Source: a virus
Reading direction: 5' to 3' (one strand)
DNA: 42,386 nt
IMG/VR virus record: IMGVR_UViG_3300011126_000059
Span: 1-42,386 of that record
Part shown: positions 1 through 7,112 of the stretch, piece after piece
Layout of the letters: every line of letters starts with the position of its first letter
Numbering within the stretch: position 1 is the stretch's first letter
Position numbers and translations under genes: made by a program
Notes under the pieces: model-generated
Told to the model about the DNA's origin: nothing
Seen by the model: the letters and a program-made list of their open reading frames with translations, nothing else
The model's database searches: none

Positions 1-29
1 TGTCCGACGCCGAGAAGGGCGAAGGTGGG

Positions 30-608
30 GTGTCTCTGTTCGAGAGTTTGAGGGGGTTGATTTCTTATGACCCCGCCACAGGGAAGTTTACCCGTCTCGT
101 TGATGTTGCCAAGTATAAGGCCGGGTCTACTGTTGGGTGCGATAATGGGAACGGCTATCTCACTACAACGCACAAAGGCAAGAAGATATATCTTCATCGC
201 CTCGCATGGTATTTCCATACAGGCAGCACTCCCGAATACCAGATAGACCATATCAATGGGGTTCGCGACGACAATCGGATAGAAAATCTGAGAAGTGCTG
301 GCTATGGGGAGAACCAGCAGTCTAGGTTTAGGCGCAGAGACAATACATCCGGGGTGACGGGCGTAAACTTTGTAAGGGCTAGGGGGAAGTGGGCGGCAAG
401 GCTCACTCATGGGGGCAAGGTTGTCTTTGGGAAATATGACTTTGAAACAAAAGAAGAAGCCGAGGCGGCCTATAGAAAAGCGAAATACGAGCACCATTCG
501 TTCCAGAGGGTCTTGACCAAGAGGCATTACAGGCAATCGACGTATCCTCCTGACCACTCCCCTGTAACGCGCGATGTCATCCGTCCCGGCTGCGCGGGGA
601 AGCCCTAA
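30..608 (+). CDS. HNH homing endonuclease with AP2-type DNA-binding domain
   Basis: Free-standing HNH endonuclease of the phage homing type; it would nick or cut DNA to spread its own gene. Residues about 55-90 hold the HNH core (LHRLAWYFHTG, then IDHINGVRDDNRIENLR). Residues about 108-150 form an AP2-like DNA-binding module (SGVTGVNF...GKWAARL...FGKY). The GTG start at 30 has a weak purine-rich stretch upstream (GAAGGTGG). The frame is open to the window edge, so a longer or different N-terminus is possible. The last 25 residues look unrelated to the family and may be read-through into former neighbouring sequence. It resembles the HNH-AP2 gene at 1428. Confidence 0.88.
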   Translation: MSLFESLRGLISYDPATGKFTRLVDVAKYKAGSTVGCDNGNGYLTTTHKGKKIYLHRLAWYFHTGSTPEYQIDHINGVRDDNRIENLRSAGYGENQQSRFRRRDNTSGVTGVNFVRARGKWAARLTHGGKVVFGKYDFETKEEAEAAYRKAKYEHHSFQRVLTKRHYRQSTYPPDHSPVTRDVIRPGCAGKP

Positions 609-847
609 TGGTTTGCCCTCGAACCCCTGAACAGCGGATTGACGCTTTGCGCTATGGTATCGGCGCTCAGTCTTCGCGCCTCCGGAACCGCACTCGTCAG
701 CAGGCAGACGCGGCTGACCAGCACAAGCTCGCACCCGTGTTTGACCGCGAAGGAAAAGCGGAACACGCCTCCCATATCCTCGACGCTCACCATCTCGGTG
801 GCGAATACATCTGGAACGCAGATCGGATCGATAAATTCGATTTTCAA
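605..847 (-). CDS. Small conserved hypothetical protein, antisense to the early operon
   Basis: Encodes an 80-residue soluble protein of unknown function. The stretch DPICVPDVFATEMVSVED followed by FRFSFAV resembles small proteins I recall from rhizobial genomes and phages; that is memory, not a search. The start is TTG at 847, preceded at good spacing by GGGAGGG, a strong ribosome binding site, which favours this strand over the overlapping plus-strand frames. Its stop overlaps the end of the upstream HNH gene by 4 bases. It is the only leftward gene in the otherwise rightward early block, so it probably has its own promoter. Confidence 0.6.
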   Translation of the reverse strand: MKIEFIDPICVPDVFATEMVSVEDMGGVFRFSFAVKHGCELVLVSRVCLLTSAVPEARRLSADTIAQSVNPLFRGSRANH

Positions 848-1035
848 TGCCAGCCCTCCCGGCTACCCCCAGCCGAATATGCAGGGTGCGGGATGCGGCG
901 ACCAGAGTCCACGGTGAAAAGTGAGGGGTTCGCGGTAAGCCGCTTTGGTTCCCTGGGTTATCCATCAACTTTATCCGGCCTGATTAACAATTCGGCATCC
1001 CTGATTTCGGGCATGGCCCAGATTGGAGCGGCATC

Positions 1036-1140
1036 ATGAGCGACCGCAAGCTTGAGCACCTGATCGTGTACGGCCTCGCATTTGCGATTGTCATTGGCCT
1101 GACGGTTCATTCTCTCCTCGTGCAGATGGAGTGGATCTGA
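1036..1140 (+). CDS. Single-pass membrane micropeptide (34 aa)
   Basis: A 34-residue ORF starting at ATG 1036. A charged N-terminus (MSDRKLEH) is followed by one hydrophobic segment of about 20 residues (LIVYGLAFAIVIGLTVHSLL) that could span the membrane. Its stop codon overlaps the ATG of the next gene in a TGATG arrangement, the coupling seen repeatedly in this phage, which supports it being translated. Function unknown; small membrane proteins in phage early operons can be exclusion or inhibitor proteins, but nothing here proves that. Confidence 0.5.
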   Translation: MSDRKLEHLIVYGLAFAIVIGLTVHSLLVQMEWI

Positions 1141-1427
1141 TGGGGAAATGGAAACCACACTACGGCGGTTCTTGCCCTGTCCCTTACCGGACGCTTGTCG
1201 ATGTCAGAACACGGGATGGGCATTACGGGACCAAGTTGTTCGCCGGGACTGATGAGTTTCTGCCGGATAGCGACGGGAGGGCCACAGCCGAAGACTGGAC
1301 GCACGATGGCACTGGTGGCGACATCATCGAGTATCGGGTCCGGCAAACCAAATCCACAGACACCGGCATGGCTATCCTCAAGCGCATCCTTGAGCGCCCT
1401 CACCAGCGCATAGAGGAGGATGCTTAG
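1140..1427 (+). CDS. Hypothetical protein (95 aa)
   Basis: I do not recognise this protein. ATG 1140 is chosen because it overlaps the preceding stop (TGATG); an in-frame GTG lies 9 bases upstream. The product is small, soluble and rich in Gly, Asp and Arg, with no membrane segment. It sits between a micropeptide gene and an HNH gene in the rightward early block and ends directly before the next ATG. Confidence 0.65.
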   Translation: MGKWKPHYGGSCPVPYRTLVDVRTRDGHYGTKLFAGTDEFLPDSDGRATAEDWTHDGTGGDIIEYRVRQTKSTDTGMAILKRILERPHQRIEEDA

Positions 1428-1943
1428 ATGAGCAGGACCTGCCAGCTCAGGCCGATCATTGTGGATGGTGACACTGCATACGTCACGTTGACGCGTGGGT
1501 ATGTAGCCACGGTTGACGCTTCGGATGTGCATCTTATTGACGGTTACAATTGGGCGGTTATGCCCGGCAAGAGCGCGATTTACGCAGTTCGTTCTATTTG
1601 GACGGACAAGGGCTCCAGAAGTGTTTTTATGCACCGCACGATAATGGGAGAGCCTGACGGCAAATTTGTCGACCACATTGATGGCGACGGTCTGAACAAC
1701 AGGCGCTCCAACCTGCGCGAAGCCACTGGTGCTCAAAACAGCCGAAATTCTCGCCTCAGACGGAACAACGTTAGTGGGTTTAAGGGTGTGTCGTGGATAA
1801 AGCGTCCAGGCAAATGGTCGGCACAGATTATGGTCGATGGAAAGCAGAGTCATCTTGGGTTTTTCTCTGACCCTAAAGAAGCTCACGCAGCGTATGTCCG
1901 TGCAAGTGAGGCCCTGCATGGCGAGTTTGGCAGGACTGAGTGA
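1428..1943 (+). CDS. HNH homing endonuclease with AP2-type domain
   Basis: A second free-standing HNH-AP2 endonuclease (171 aa). An N-terminal beta-rich segment (VTLTRGYVATVDASDV) precedes the HNH core at residues about 68-105 (FMHRTIMGE, then VDHIDGDGLNNRRSNLREAT). The AP2-like module follows at about 120-160 (SGFKGVSW...GKWSAQI...LGFFSD). The start ATG follows the upstream stop directly. The N-terminal layout also resembles the HNH protein at 32922, suggesting related elements entered the genome more than once. The cleavage target cannot be told from sequence. Confidence 0.9.
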   Translation: MSRTCQLRPIIVDGDTAYVTLTRGYVATVDASDVHLIDGYNWAVMPGKSAIYAVRSIWTDKGSRSVFMHRTIMGEPDGKFVDHIDGDGLNNRRSNLREATGAQNSRNSRLRRNNVSGFKGVSWIKRPGKWSAQIMVDGKQSHLGFFSDPKEAHAAYVRASEALHGEFGRTE

Positions 1944-2203
1944 TGGCTTCATTTCAGCCTCTCCACGATACCAGCGACCAATTCGCCGATAGATTTTGGC
2001 AGCTCTGGAAAATCGGTCACGACACCCTTTCCATTGCCCAGATCTGCCGGGTTGGCGAGAGCGCGGTCTACAACGCGCTTGCTCGACACCGGCGGAGTAA
2101 ATTTCAAGACACATACGCTCGACGTTCCAAGGTGGTGCGTAGTGTCTTCCAGTCCAGCGACGGGAGAACCCGAAAGCTGATCCCCTACGCGGGGGCGGAA
2201 TAA
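1943..2203 (+). CDS. Small helix-turn-helix-like protein
   Basis: An 86-residue protein. The segment TLSIAQICRVGESAVYNALARHR has the pattern of a helix-turn-helix of the Trp-repressor/transposase-like type, so DNA binding is likely; the basic stretch RRSKFQDTYARRSK follows it. The ATG overlaps the upstream HNH stop as TGATG. The role, perhaps early regulation, is inference. Confidence 0.65.
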   Translation: MASFQPLHDTSDQFADRFWQLWKIGHDTLSIAQICRVGESAVYNALARHRRSKFQDTYARRSKVVRSVFQSSDGRTRKLIPYAGAE

Positions 2204-2312
2204 ATATAGGGCCTTTCGTGTCGGGTTGTTCATGAGGATCAACCTAGCGAGAGATGAAAACATGAGTTGGCAAAGTTCAGCCCGAAATCGGGCAAAGCTC
2301 AGGGAGAGCGAA

Positions 2313-2666
2313 GTGAGTACGACAACGATTGATCCGGGCAATTACGTCCGTCGAATGGTCGAGCTGGAAAGCCGGGGCAACGGTGACGAGTGCAACGCCC
2401 TTGAGCGTGTGGCCCGCCGCATTGGCATTGGTTCGCGGGTTGCCCGTCGCATCAAGAACGGTGAGCGCAAGACGGTTGATGTCTCGCTGTTTGCCAAGAT
2501 GCGGACGGCCTACCTGGATCTTTGCGAAAGTCAGATCAGAAAGCTCGAACATGAAATTGCGACGGAACGCGCGCTGCACGGAGAAGACAATGATCTGGAC
2601 GATATTGCGAACGTGGTGGCGTCTCTTCGTGAGAAGCTTCAGGCGAAAAAGGAACAGGCGCGATGA
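2313..2666 (+). CDS. Conserved phage hypothetical protein, HTH-like
   Basis: The core (DPGNYVRRMVELESRGNGDE, then ARRIGIGSRVARRIKNGERKTV and a C-terminal helix) resembles a small protein family I recall from rhizobial phages, with a short helix-turn-helix-like centre and a charged coiled-coil end. GTG 2313 is preferred because AGGGAG lies at ideal distance upstream and the family-like part begins there. ATG 2262 and ATG 2232 are in frame and would add 17 or 27 residues. It overlaps the next gene by 4 bases. Confidence 0.65.
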   Translation: MSTTTIDPGNYVRRMVELESRGNGDECNALERVARRIGIGSRVARRIKNGERKTVDVSLFAKMRTAYLDLCESQIRKLEHEIATERALHGEDNDLDDIANVVASLREKLQAKKEQAR

Positions 2667-3022
2667 GTGAGGACGGAGAACGAATTCTGGCTTGCGCGCG
2701 GGAAGCTCTTGCGTTTGCCAAGGGCGATCAACCAGCCGAGGCCATCACCATCAACGGCCATCGGTACATTTCCGAAAAGACACTGGCATCATGGGGAACC
2801 ATCGAAGTCATGGTGAGAAACCCCGCCGTATCTGAGGCAATCTCCGACCTAGAAGCCCGCCTTGAGAAGGCCCGCAAGGTGATCGAGCCGTTTGCTATGG
2901 ATGGGTGGGCAGATGAGCACGGCTGGACGGAGAGGGGATGCCCACGAGACAGAATTTGCGATTGGTTAGGTCCGTCTGATTTCCGAGTCGCCCGCGCATG
3001 GATGGAGCAGAACGATGAGTGA
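2663..3022 (+). CDS. Hypothetical early protein with short coiled coil
   Basis: A 119-residue soluble protein. A short helical stretch (AVSEAISDLEARLEKARKVIEP) can form a coiled coil, followed by a Trp-rich C-terminal part (DGWADEHGWTE, ICDWLGPSDFRVARAWMEQ). This layout is frequent in small phage early proteins of unknown role. ATG overlaps the previous stop by 4 bases and its own end overlaps the next start by 8 bases, so translation is probably coupled. Confidence 0.7.
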   Translation: MSEDGERILACAREALAFAKGDQPAEAITINGHRYISEKTLASWGTIEVMVRNPAVSEAISDLEARLEKARKVIEPFAMDGWADEHGWTERGCPRDRICDWLGPSDFRVARAWMEQNDE

Positions 3023-3341
3023 GCAAGACGATCTTGTCAAGCAACTTCGCGGCAGGTCTCTTTACCTGCGCCACTTTAACGAGGTGAAAAGCCCGGGGCT
3101 TTTGACGCGAGCTGCTGACGAAATCGAAGCCCTCCGCGCCCGCCTTGAGAAGGCAGAGGCGGAACGGGACCAACTTGTCGAGCAGCAGATAGCCGCTGTT
3201 AACGATCTCCAGACCGCCCGCAATGATGCGCTGGAAGAAGCGGCAAATCTTTGCATCCGGCGCGGCGAAAACAACCCTCAGTCTTATGGGCAATACAGCA
3301 ATGCGGCATTTTCCATCCGCGCCCTCAAGGGCAAATCATGA
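3015..3341 (+). CDS. Coiled-coil early protein, Ea22-like layout
   Basis: A 108-residue protein. After an N-terminal stretch comes TRAADEIEALRARLEKAEAERDQL, a clear coiled coil. The C-terminal segment NDALEEAANLCIRRGE...YSNAAFSIRALK resembles the end of lambda Ea22-like proteins and many phage hypotheticals in which ALEEAA..C leads to IRAL. Function unknown. It is translated in overlap with both neighbours. Confidence 0.75.
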   Translation: MSEQDDLVKQLRGRSLYLRHFNEVKSPGLLTRAADEIEALRARLEKAEAERDQLVEQQIAAVNDLQTARNDALEEAANLCIRRGENNPQSYGQYSNAAFSIRALKGKS

Positions 3342-3538
3342 ATACCGCCAAGTCTTCGTCCGCCGCGAACGTCTTGGGACAAGAGAGCATGGCCCACTCG
3401 GTTACGGGTTGCATGTGGCAGGAGATGGATTTCCCCGCAACTGCCTTTCTCTCGCGTGGGACCGGCATCCACACGGAAAGAAGCCGGTGTGCATCAATCG
3501 CAAACACGCTGCACATGAGGACAAGATGGAAAAGCTGA
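3338..3538 (+). CDS. Possible small protein upstream of the methyltransferase (66 aa)
   Basis: ATG 3338 overlaps the previous stop (ATGA) and has AAGGG upstream; the frame shows GC-rich third positions. I do not recognise the product, which has no membrane segment. A second open frame across the same bases gives a more protein-like translation (around WDRHPHGKKP) but lacks a start codon near the previous stop. The true coding frame here is therefore uncertain. The end overlaps the methyltransferase start by 13 bases. Confidence 0.4.
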   Translation: MNTAKSSSAANVLGQESMAHSVTGCMWQEMDFPATAFLSRGTGIHTERSRCASIANTLHMRTRWKS

Positions 3539-4443
3539 AAGTCCTGGATCTGTTTTCTGGAATAGGCGGCTTCAGCCTTGGCCTTGAGCGCACGGGCGGG
3601 TTTGAAACCGTTGCGTTCTGCGAGATTGAACCATTCCCCCGCCGCGTGCTGGCGAAACACTGGCCAGGAGTGCCCTGCTATGAAGACGTTCGGGAACTCA
3701 CAGGCGCAAGGCTTGCTGCCGATGGAATTACCGGAATCGACGTCATCACGGGCGGGTTCCCTTGCCAAGACCTTAGCGTTGCAGGACGGCAAGCTGGGAT
3801 GGGCGAAGGTACGAGATCAGGACTGTGGTCCGAGATTATCCGACTTGTTGGCGAGCTACGACCGCAATTCGTCATCGTGGAGAACGTCGCAAATCTGCTT
3901 AGTGGCCCTGGCGACAAACGAGGCGGATGGTTTGGCCGAGTTCTCGGCGACCTGGCCGAGTGCGGGTATGATGCGGAATGGGAAAACATACCGGCGTCAG
4001 CCTTGGGCGCTCCCCATCGCAGAGAGCGCATCTGGATCGTGGGACGGACCTCAAACGGACGGAACATGGCCAACGCCGACCAAATCGGAGCGGTCGGGGC
4101 GCCAGACTCCAGGGTCGCACCTCTCGCTTATGAAAGCAGTGAAGGGGTGGAAGAAAGACGGTTCGCGAGAAATGTGGCCGACACCAACGCGCCGCGATTG
4201 GAAGGGGGGGCGGAAGCCGGAGACGTTGGCGGCTTCTGGAAGGGGGGCAACGAACTCCTTGAACGATGCGCTTACCTGCCAAGGCGAGCATGGAGCGTTG
4301 AACCCGACGTGGGTAGAGTGGCTAATGGGGTTCCCGACCGGGCACACAGACTTGCAGGACTAGGCAACGCAGTCGTTCCCCAGATTCCTGAACTCATAGG
4401 CCACGCCATCCTCGCCTCCATCCGTGAAAGCGAGGCGGCATGA
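3526..4443 (+). CDS. dcm: C5 cytosine-specific DNA methyltransferase
   Basis: Transfers methyl from S-adenosylmethionine to C5 of cytosine; in a phage it usually shields DNA from host restriction. Residues about 8-16 are motif I (DLFSGIGGF), 77-82 motif IV with the catalytic Cys80 (GGFPCQ), 118-121 motif VI (VENV), motif VIII is around GAPHRRERIWIVG, and motif X is LGNAVVPQI near the end. Length 305 aa is short for the family. Motif IX (the RxLTPxExxRLxGFP type) is not seen in this frame. ATG 3526 has GAGG upstream. A second long open frame overlaps most of the gene (see 3680-4363). Confidence 0.92.
   Translation: MEKLKVLDLFSGIGGFSLGLERTGGFETVAFCEIEPFPRRVLAKHWPGVPCYEDVRELTGARLAADGITGIDVITGGFPCQDLSVAGRQAGMGEGTRSGLWSEIIRLVGELRPQFVIVENVANLLSGPGDKRGGWFGRVLGDLAECGYDAEWENIPASALGAPHRRERIWIVGRTSNGRNMANADQIGAVGAPDSRVAPLAYESSEGVEERRFARNVADTNAPRLEGGAEAGDVGGFWKGGNELLERCAYLPRRAWSVEPDVGRVANGVPDRAHRLAGLGNAVVPQIPELIGHAILASIRESEAA
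3680..4363 (+). CDS. Overlapping ORF in a second frame of the methyltransferase gene
   Basis: An open frame in +1 register to the methyltransferase, uninterrupted from TTG 3578 to TAG near 4363. ATG 3680 with AGGAG upstream is the likeliest start (227 aa). The translation has features I recall from stand-alone phage proteins: SSSWRTSQICL, FSATWPSAGMMRNG, two WPTPT repeats, and LNPTWVEWLMGFP near the end. The last resembles methyltransferase motif IX, which the main frame lacks. It may be a real overlapping gene, a frameshift product or a relic of an ancestral frame. The high GC content makes long open frames common, so expression is unproven. Confidence 0.45.
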   Translation: MKTFGNSQAQGLLPMELPESTSSRAGSLAKTLALQDGKLGWAKVRDQDCGPRLSDLLASYDRNSSSWRTSQICLVALATNEADGLAEFSATWPSAGMMRNGKTYRRQPWALPIAESASGSWDGPQTDGTWPTPTKSERSGRQTPGSHLSLMKAVKGWKKDGSREMWPTPTRRDWKGGRKPETLAASGRGATNSLNDALTCQGEHGALNPTWVEWLMGFPTGHTDLQD

Positions 4444-4715
4444 GCCTGAACCGCTACGCCAAGAAACGCGACACCTCAGAGCGTGAAATCATCACCACGC
4501 TGGAGACGGTCGGCATGCATGTCCACCAACTGGATCGCCCGGTGGATCTCGTGGCCGGCTATCGCGGTTTGAACTACTTGATCGAGGTGAAAACCGGCAA
4601 GGCCAAGCCCAACGCGGAGCAGGCCGAGTTCATCGAGACATGGCGCGGTCAGGTTGTCGTTCTCAGGGATGCACAAGAGGCCATGGATTGGTGCGTTGAG
4701 GTGTGTGCGAAGTGA
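4440..4715 (+). CDS. Small PD-(D/E)XK nuclease (VRR-NUC / Holliday junction resolvase-like)
   Basis: A 91-residue protein with the minimal restriction-endonuclease-like fold: an N-terminal helix (SEREIITTLETVG), then VDLVAGYRGLNYLIEVKTG with the Asp and the ExK motif, then a helix (NAEQAEFIETWRG) and a final strand VVVLRD. This is typical of small phage nucleases acting on branched or damaged DNA. It starts within the methyltransferase stop. The role in replication or recombination intermediates is inference from the fold. Confidence 0.8.
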   Translation: MSLNRYAKKRDTSEREIITTLETVGMHVHQLDRPVDLVAGYRGLNYLIEVKTGKAKPNAEQAEFIETWRGQVVVLRDAQEAMDWCVEVCAK

Positions 4716-4915
4716 CCGACGAAATCACCGGCCCCGCTGTCCTTCAATGGTTCGAAGCCCAACGCATTCAAAAGCTCGATTGGCTGAGCAAGTTCTCCAG
4801 CGGCCCTAAGAAATGGCCGGATAGCGAGATAGCCCAGAAGCAATACGACCTTCGTGTTCTGGAGCGCCTTATCGAGCGCCAGACAGCAGCACTAGAAGCG
4901 AGGAAAAGCGCATGA
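4712..4915 (+). CDS. Hypothetical early protein (67 aa)
   Basis: GTG 4712 overlaps the preceding stop (GTGA). The product is mostly helical and charged (WFEAQRIQKLDWLSKF, then a long helix YDLRVLERLIERQTAALEARK). No family is recognised. It ends in overlap with the next gene, which supports it being part of the translated early operon. Confidence 0.6.
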   Translation: MTDEITGPAVLQWFEAQRIQKLDWLSKFSSGPKKWPDSEIAQKQYDLRVLERLIERQTAALEARKSA

Positions 4916-5127
4916 GTGACTATGATCTTAGCATCCACACGAACCCCGACGCGATGGCGTGGGCCAAGTTTTTCCGTGAGTGCAACCCGGATTGCAACGT
5001 GCCCGACGATTTGATGTTCGGGTGGTTCGCCAACGCAATGATGGCGATGCACGACCATGTGACGGGCCAAGGTGTCACCGTGCTCCCAGATGGGTCGGCG
5101 TTCTTTGTCGCGGGGGTGGGCGAATGA
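4912..5127 (+). CDS. Hypothetical early protein (71 aa)
   Basis: A small acidic protein beginning MSDYDLSIHTNPDAMAWAKFF. The arrangement around NPDA..WA..F and DLMFGWFANAMMAMHD resembles short conserved proteins I recall from rhizobial phages. No catalytic motif is visible. It overlaps both neighbours by 4 bases. Confidence 0.65.
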   Translation: MSDYDLSIHTNPDAMAWAKFFRECNPDCNVPDDLMFGWFANAMMAMHDHVTGQGVTVLPDGSAFFVAGVGE

Positions 5128-5480
5128 CGCCAAAGGAAATCCTGATGCAGGTGCTGCCCGAAGAACTGGCGGGTGATGTCATCCAGCACCGCAATGGCCT
5201 CAAATGCCCTCTGACGGCCACTGGAGCGAAAGCACTGGTCAAGCAGTACCAGCTCGCAGGAAACGCCGTGGAGGCCGCTGAGCATCACCTGAACGTGGGC
5301 TGGCGCGGCTTCAAGGCCGAATGGATGAACCGTGGCAACCGATACCAGGACAGCGGGAACCCGATGCCCAAGCAGGGCGGCGCACCGGTGAGCTTTGACA
5401 GCAGTGTGCCTGACCATATCGCCAGCCGGGTGATCCTGCCGAAGAACCACTTTTCGAAGACATGGAAGGGTAATGCGTGA
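5124..5480 (+). CDS. Hypothetical early protein (118 aa)
   Basis: ATG 5124 overlaps the previous stop by 4 bases. The product is soluble, with an alpha-helical N-terminal half and a polar C-terminal half (WMNRGNRYQDSG, ILPKNHFSKTWKGN). No recognised domain. It lies directly before the DnaA-like gene and its stop overlaps that start as TGATG, so the two are co-translated. Confidence 0.65.
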   Translation: MTPKEILMQVLPEELAGDVIQHRNGLKCPLTATGAKALVKQYQLAGNAVEAAEHHLNVGWRGFKAEWMNRGNRYQDSGNPMPKQGGAPVSFDSSVPDHIASRVILPKNHFSKTWKGNA

Positions 5481-5992
5481 TGGGTCTCATCGAAGTCAAG
5501 ACATATACCAGCGCGGCAGAAATGATGGCCGCACACGCGGCGACCCGCAAGCGGCTTCTGTCTGGACAGTCTGGCAAGCCGGTGGCAGTTCCTCCCCCGC
5601 CAGATCTTGACTTCATTGATATCGAATACCCGGAACCTGAGCTGCCTCGCCTTGAGCTACAGCATGACGCCCATGTCAACACAAGAGCCTGTTACCTGTT
5701 GAAAGAAATGGGAAATCGGGTGATGGCCCTACCAATTATCAGGGCGATGTGCCAAGAATATGGGTACACATATGCGGACATTCGCAGCGACCACAGACGC
5801 AGGCCCATCTGCTTCGCCCGGCAGAAAATGATGTGGGTCATTCGGCAGAGAACACAGTTTTCATACCCTGAGATTGGCCGCAAGTTCGGGGGCAGGGACC
5901 ACACGACAGTCATCCACGCGGTCAACAAGATCGACGCCCTCATTGCTGCAAACGATCCATCTGTAGCTGACCTGAAAGGATGGCTGGAATGA
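5480..5992 (+). CDS. DnaA domain IV-like protein
   Basis: 170 aa. The C-terminal half matches the DNA-binding domain IV of the replication initiator DnaA: YGYTYADIRSDHR, PICFARQKMMWVIRQRT, FSYPEIGRKFGGRDHTTVIHAVNKI. The GRDHTTVIHA box is the DnaA signature that contacts DnaA boxes. The N-terminal half is unrelated, Pro-rich in part, and has no AAA+ ATPase motifs, so it cannot act as a full initiator. It may bind DnaA boxes in the phage origin or compete with host DnaA; that role is inferred. ATG 5480 overlaps the previous stop as TGATG; an in-frame GTG is 3 bases upstream. Confidence 0.85.
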   Translation: MGLIEVKTYTSAAEMMAAHAATRKRLLSGQSGKPVAVPPPPDLDFIDIEYPEPELPRLELQHDAHVNTRACYLLKEMGNRVMALPIIRAMCQEYGYTYADIRSDHRRRPICFARQKMMWVIRQRTQFSYPEIGRKFGGRDHTTVIHAVNKIDALIAANDPSVADLKGWLE

Positions 5993-6255
5993 CGATGCGA
6001 GAACGGATAGCGCGGGGTCAGGCTGAGTTTGACGGTCGGGGGTGGCTCAATATGCACAGTGCGGACAGAAAGCGGTATCTTCAGCGTGCTGATCTGTTCC
6101 TTGCCGCCATGCGTGAGCCTACGCCACAGATGCTGATCGACGCTGGCCTAATGGACGGTTATGGCGGTGAAGATTCATACAATCCAGACGCTGACGTTGA
6201 TCACATAACCTGGTGGCAAGCCATGATCGATGCAGCAAGCGAGGGCAAGACCTAA
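5989..6255 (+). CDS. Hypothetical early protein (88 aa)
   Basis: ATG 5989 overlaps the stop of the DnaA-like gene. The product starts MTMRERIARGQAEFDGRGW and contains REPTPQMLIDAGLMDGYG, a pattern reminiscent of many small phage proteins where TPQML/TPEMI is followed by helices. No catalytic residues are apparent. It ends directly before the NusG-like gene. Confidence 0.65.
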   Translation: MTMRERIARGQAEFDGRGWLNMHSADRKRYLQRADLFLAAMREPTPQMLIDAGLMDGYGGEDSYNPDADVDHITWWQAMIDAASEGKT

Positions 6256-6828
6256 ATGACATGGCACGTAATTCGCTTATTGCCGAATGCCCTCAAGGCT
6301 GACAAGGCCAACCCACGCTGGTCAGTTGTCGAGCGGTCCCTGACCGATGGCGGTTTTGCGTTCTATTTGCCATTCGAGAACAAGACACTCATTCACCACC
6401 GCACGAAAAAGAGGATCGAACGCCGCTTTCCGCTCATGCCAGGATATGGCTTTGTCGAGGGCGTGACCAATTTCGAAGCCCTGCGCCAGTGTGACGGGGT
6501 GATGGACGTGATCAAGTCTGCCGGTGCCCCGGTTCCTATCCCCGCAACAGAGGTCAGGGACATCGCGGCGGCAGAACACGCAGTCAATGCCGAGCATGAG
6601 CGCAAGGAAGCCAACAGGAAGGCCAGAGAGGCGCTTGGAACGCGGGCGGCACTGTCCAACGCATTCCCGGTCAATACGACTGTACGGGTCAAGACTGGCC
6701 ATTTGCTGGCCGGTGAGAGTTTCGTGGTGGATGCGGCAACGGGCCGGGCCACAATCAAGGGCATTATTGGCAGGCTGAACAACATGTCAGTTGAGATCGA
6801 TGCCGTTCATTTGGAAGCGGCGGAATAG
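6256..6828 (+). CDS. NusG/RfaH-like transcription antitermination factor
   Basis: 190 aa. Residues 1 to about 95 fit the NusG N-terminal (NGN) domain that binds RNA polymerase: WHVIRLLPN at the start, then AFYLPFE, RRFPLMPGYGFVEG and MDVIKSAGAPVPIP. After a charged helical linker (HERKEANRKAREAL), residues about 130-185 form a KOW-like end (VNTTVRVKTGHLLAGESFVVD). It is almost the last early gene and stands just before the putative late promoter at 7084. A role as late-gene antiterminator, like a functional replacement of lambda Q, is inferred from position. Confidence 0.85.
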   Translation: MTWHVIRLLPNALKADKANPRWSVVERSLTDGGFAFYLPFENKTLIHHRTKKRIERRFPLMPGYGFVEGVTNFEALRQCDGVMDVIKSAGAPVPIPATEVRDIAAAEHAVNAEHERKEANRKAREALGTRAALSNAFPVNTTVRVKTGHLLAGESFVVDAATGRATIKGIIGRLNNMSVEIDAVHLEAAE

Positions 6829-6846
6829 CTGCGAAGGATTTTGAAA

Positions 6847-7056
6847 ATGCTTGTGACCGAATTTACGAAGGGTGCGCTGGCTGTGCGCAGAGATGTGAGA
6901 GACAGTAAAGCGCAGGGGTGGGAGTTTGTCGGGGAGAACGGTGGGATGCTTTGGGAGCTTTACCGTGGCTTCCGCTACAACCACAGGATAACGGACGTCA
7001 AGATAGCTGCATGCGGGAAGGGGGTCTGGGTCAAGACCGAGAAAGAACAGCGGTGA
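6847..7056 (+). CDS. Small hypothetical protein after nusG-like gene
   Basis: A 69-residue protein (MLVTEFTKGALAVRRDVRD...) with an AAGGA ribosome binding site upstream of ATG 6847; a TTG lies 6 bases earlier. The middle reads WEFVGENGGMLWELYRG and suggests a small beta-rich fold. No family is recognised. It is the last gene before the long leader. Confidence 0.6.
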   Translation: MLVTEFTKGALAVRRDVRDSKAQGWEFVGENGGMLWELYRGFRYNHRITDVKIAACGKGVWVKTEKEQR

Positions 7057-7083
7057 ATTTCATTCCGCCCCCGAAACGAGGTG

Positions 7084-7112
7084 TTGACATCAAGGGCAAA
7101 GCGGTCTATTTT
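7084..7112 (+). promoter_or_regulatory. Putative late promoter (sigma70 type)
   Basis: A perfect -35 box TTGACA at 7084-7089 and TATTTT at 7107-7112 are separated by exactly 17 bases. It is among the best promoter matches in the window. It reads rightward into the gene-free leader and then the terminase and structural genes, right after the NusG-like gene. Confidence 0.65.

Noticed and set aside
1107-2114. Long leftward open frame of about 335 codons
   Set aside because: It lies opposite the HNH-AP2 gene and small early genes with clear family features; its translation is of low complexity in no known family and has no ribosome binding site. A high-GC shadow frame.
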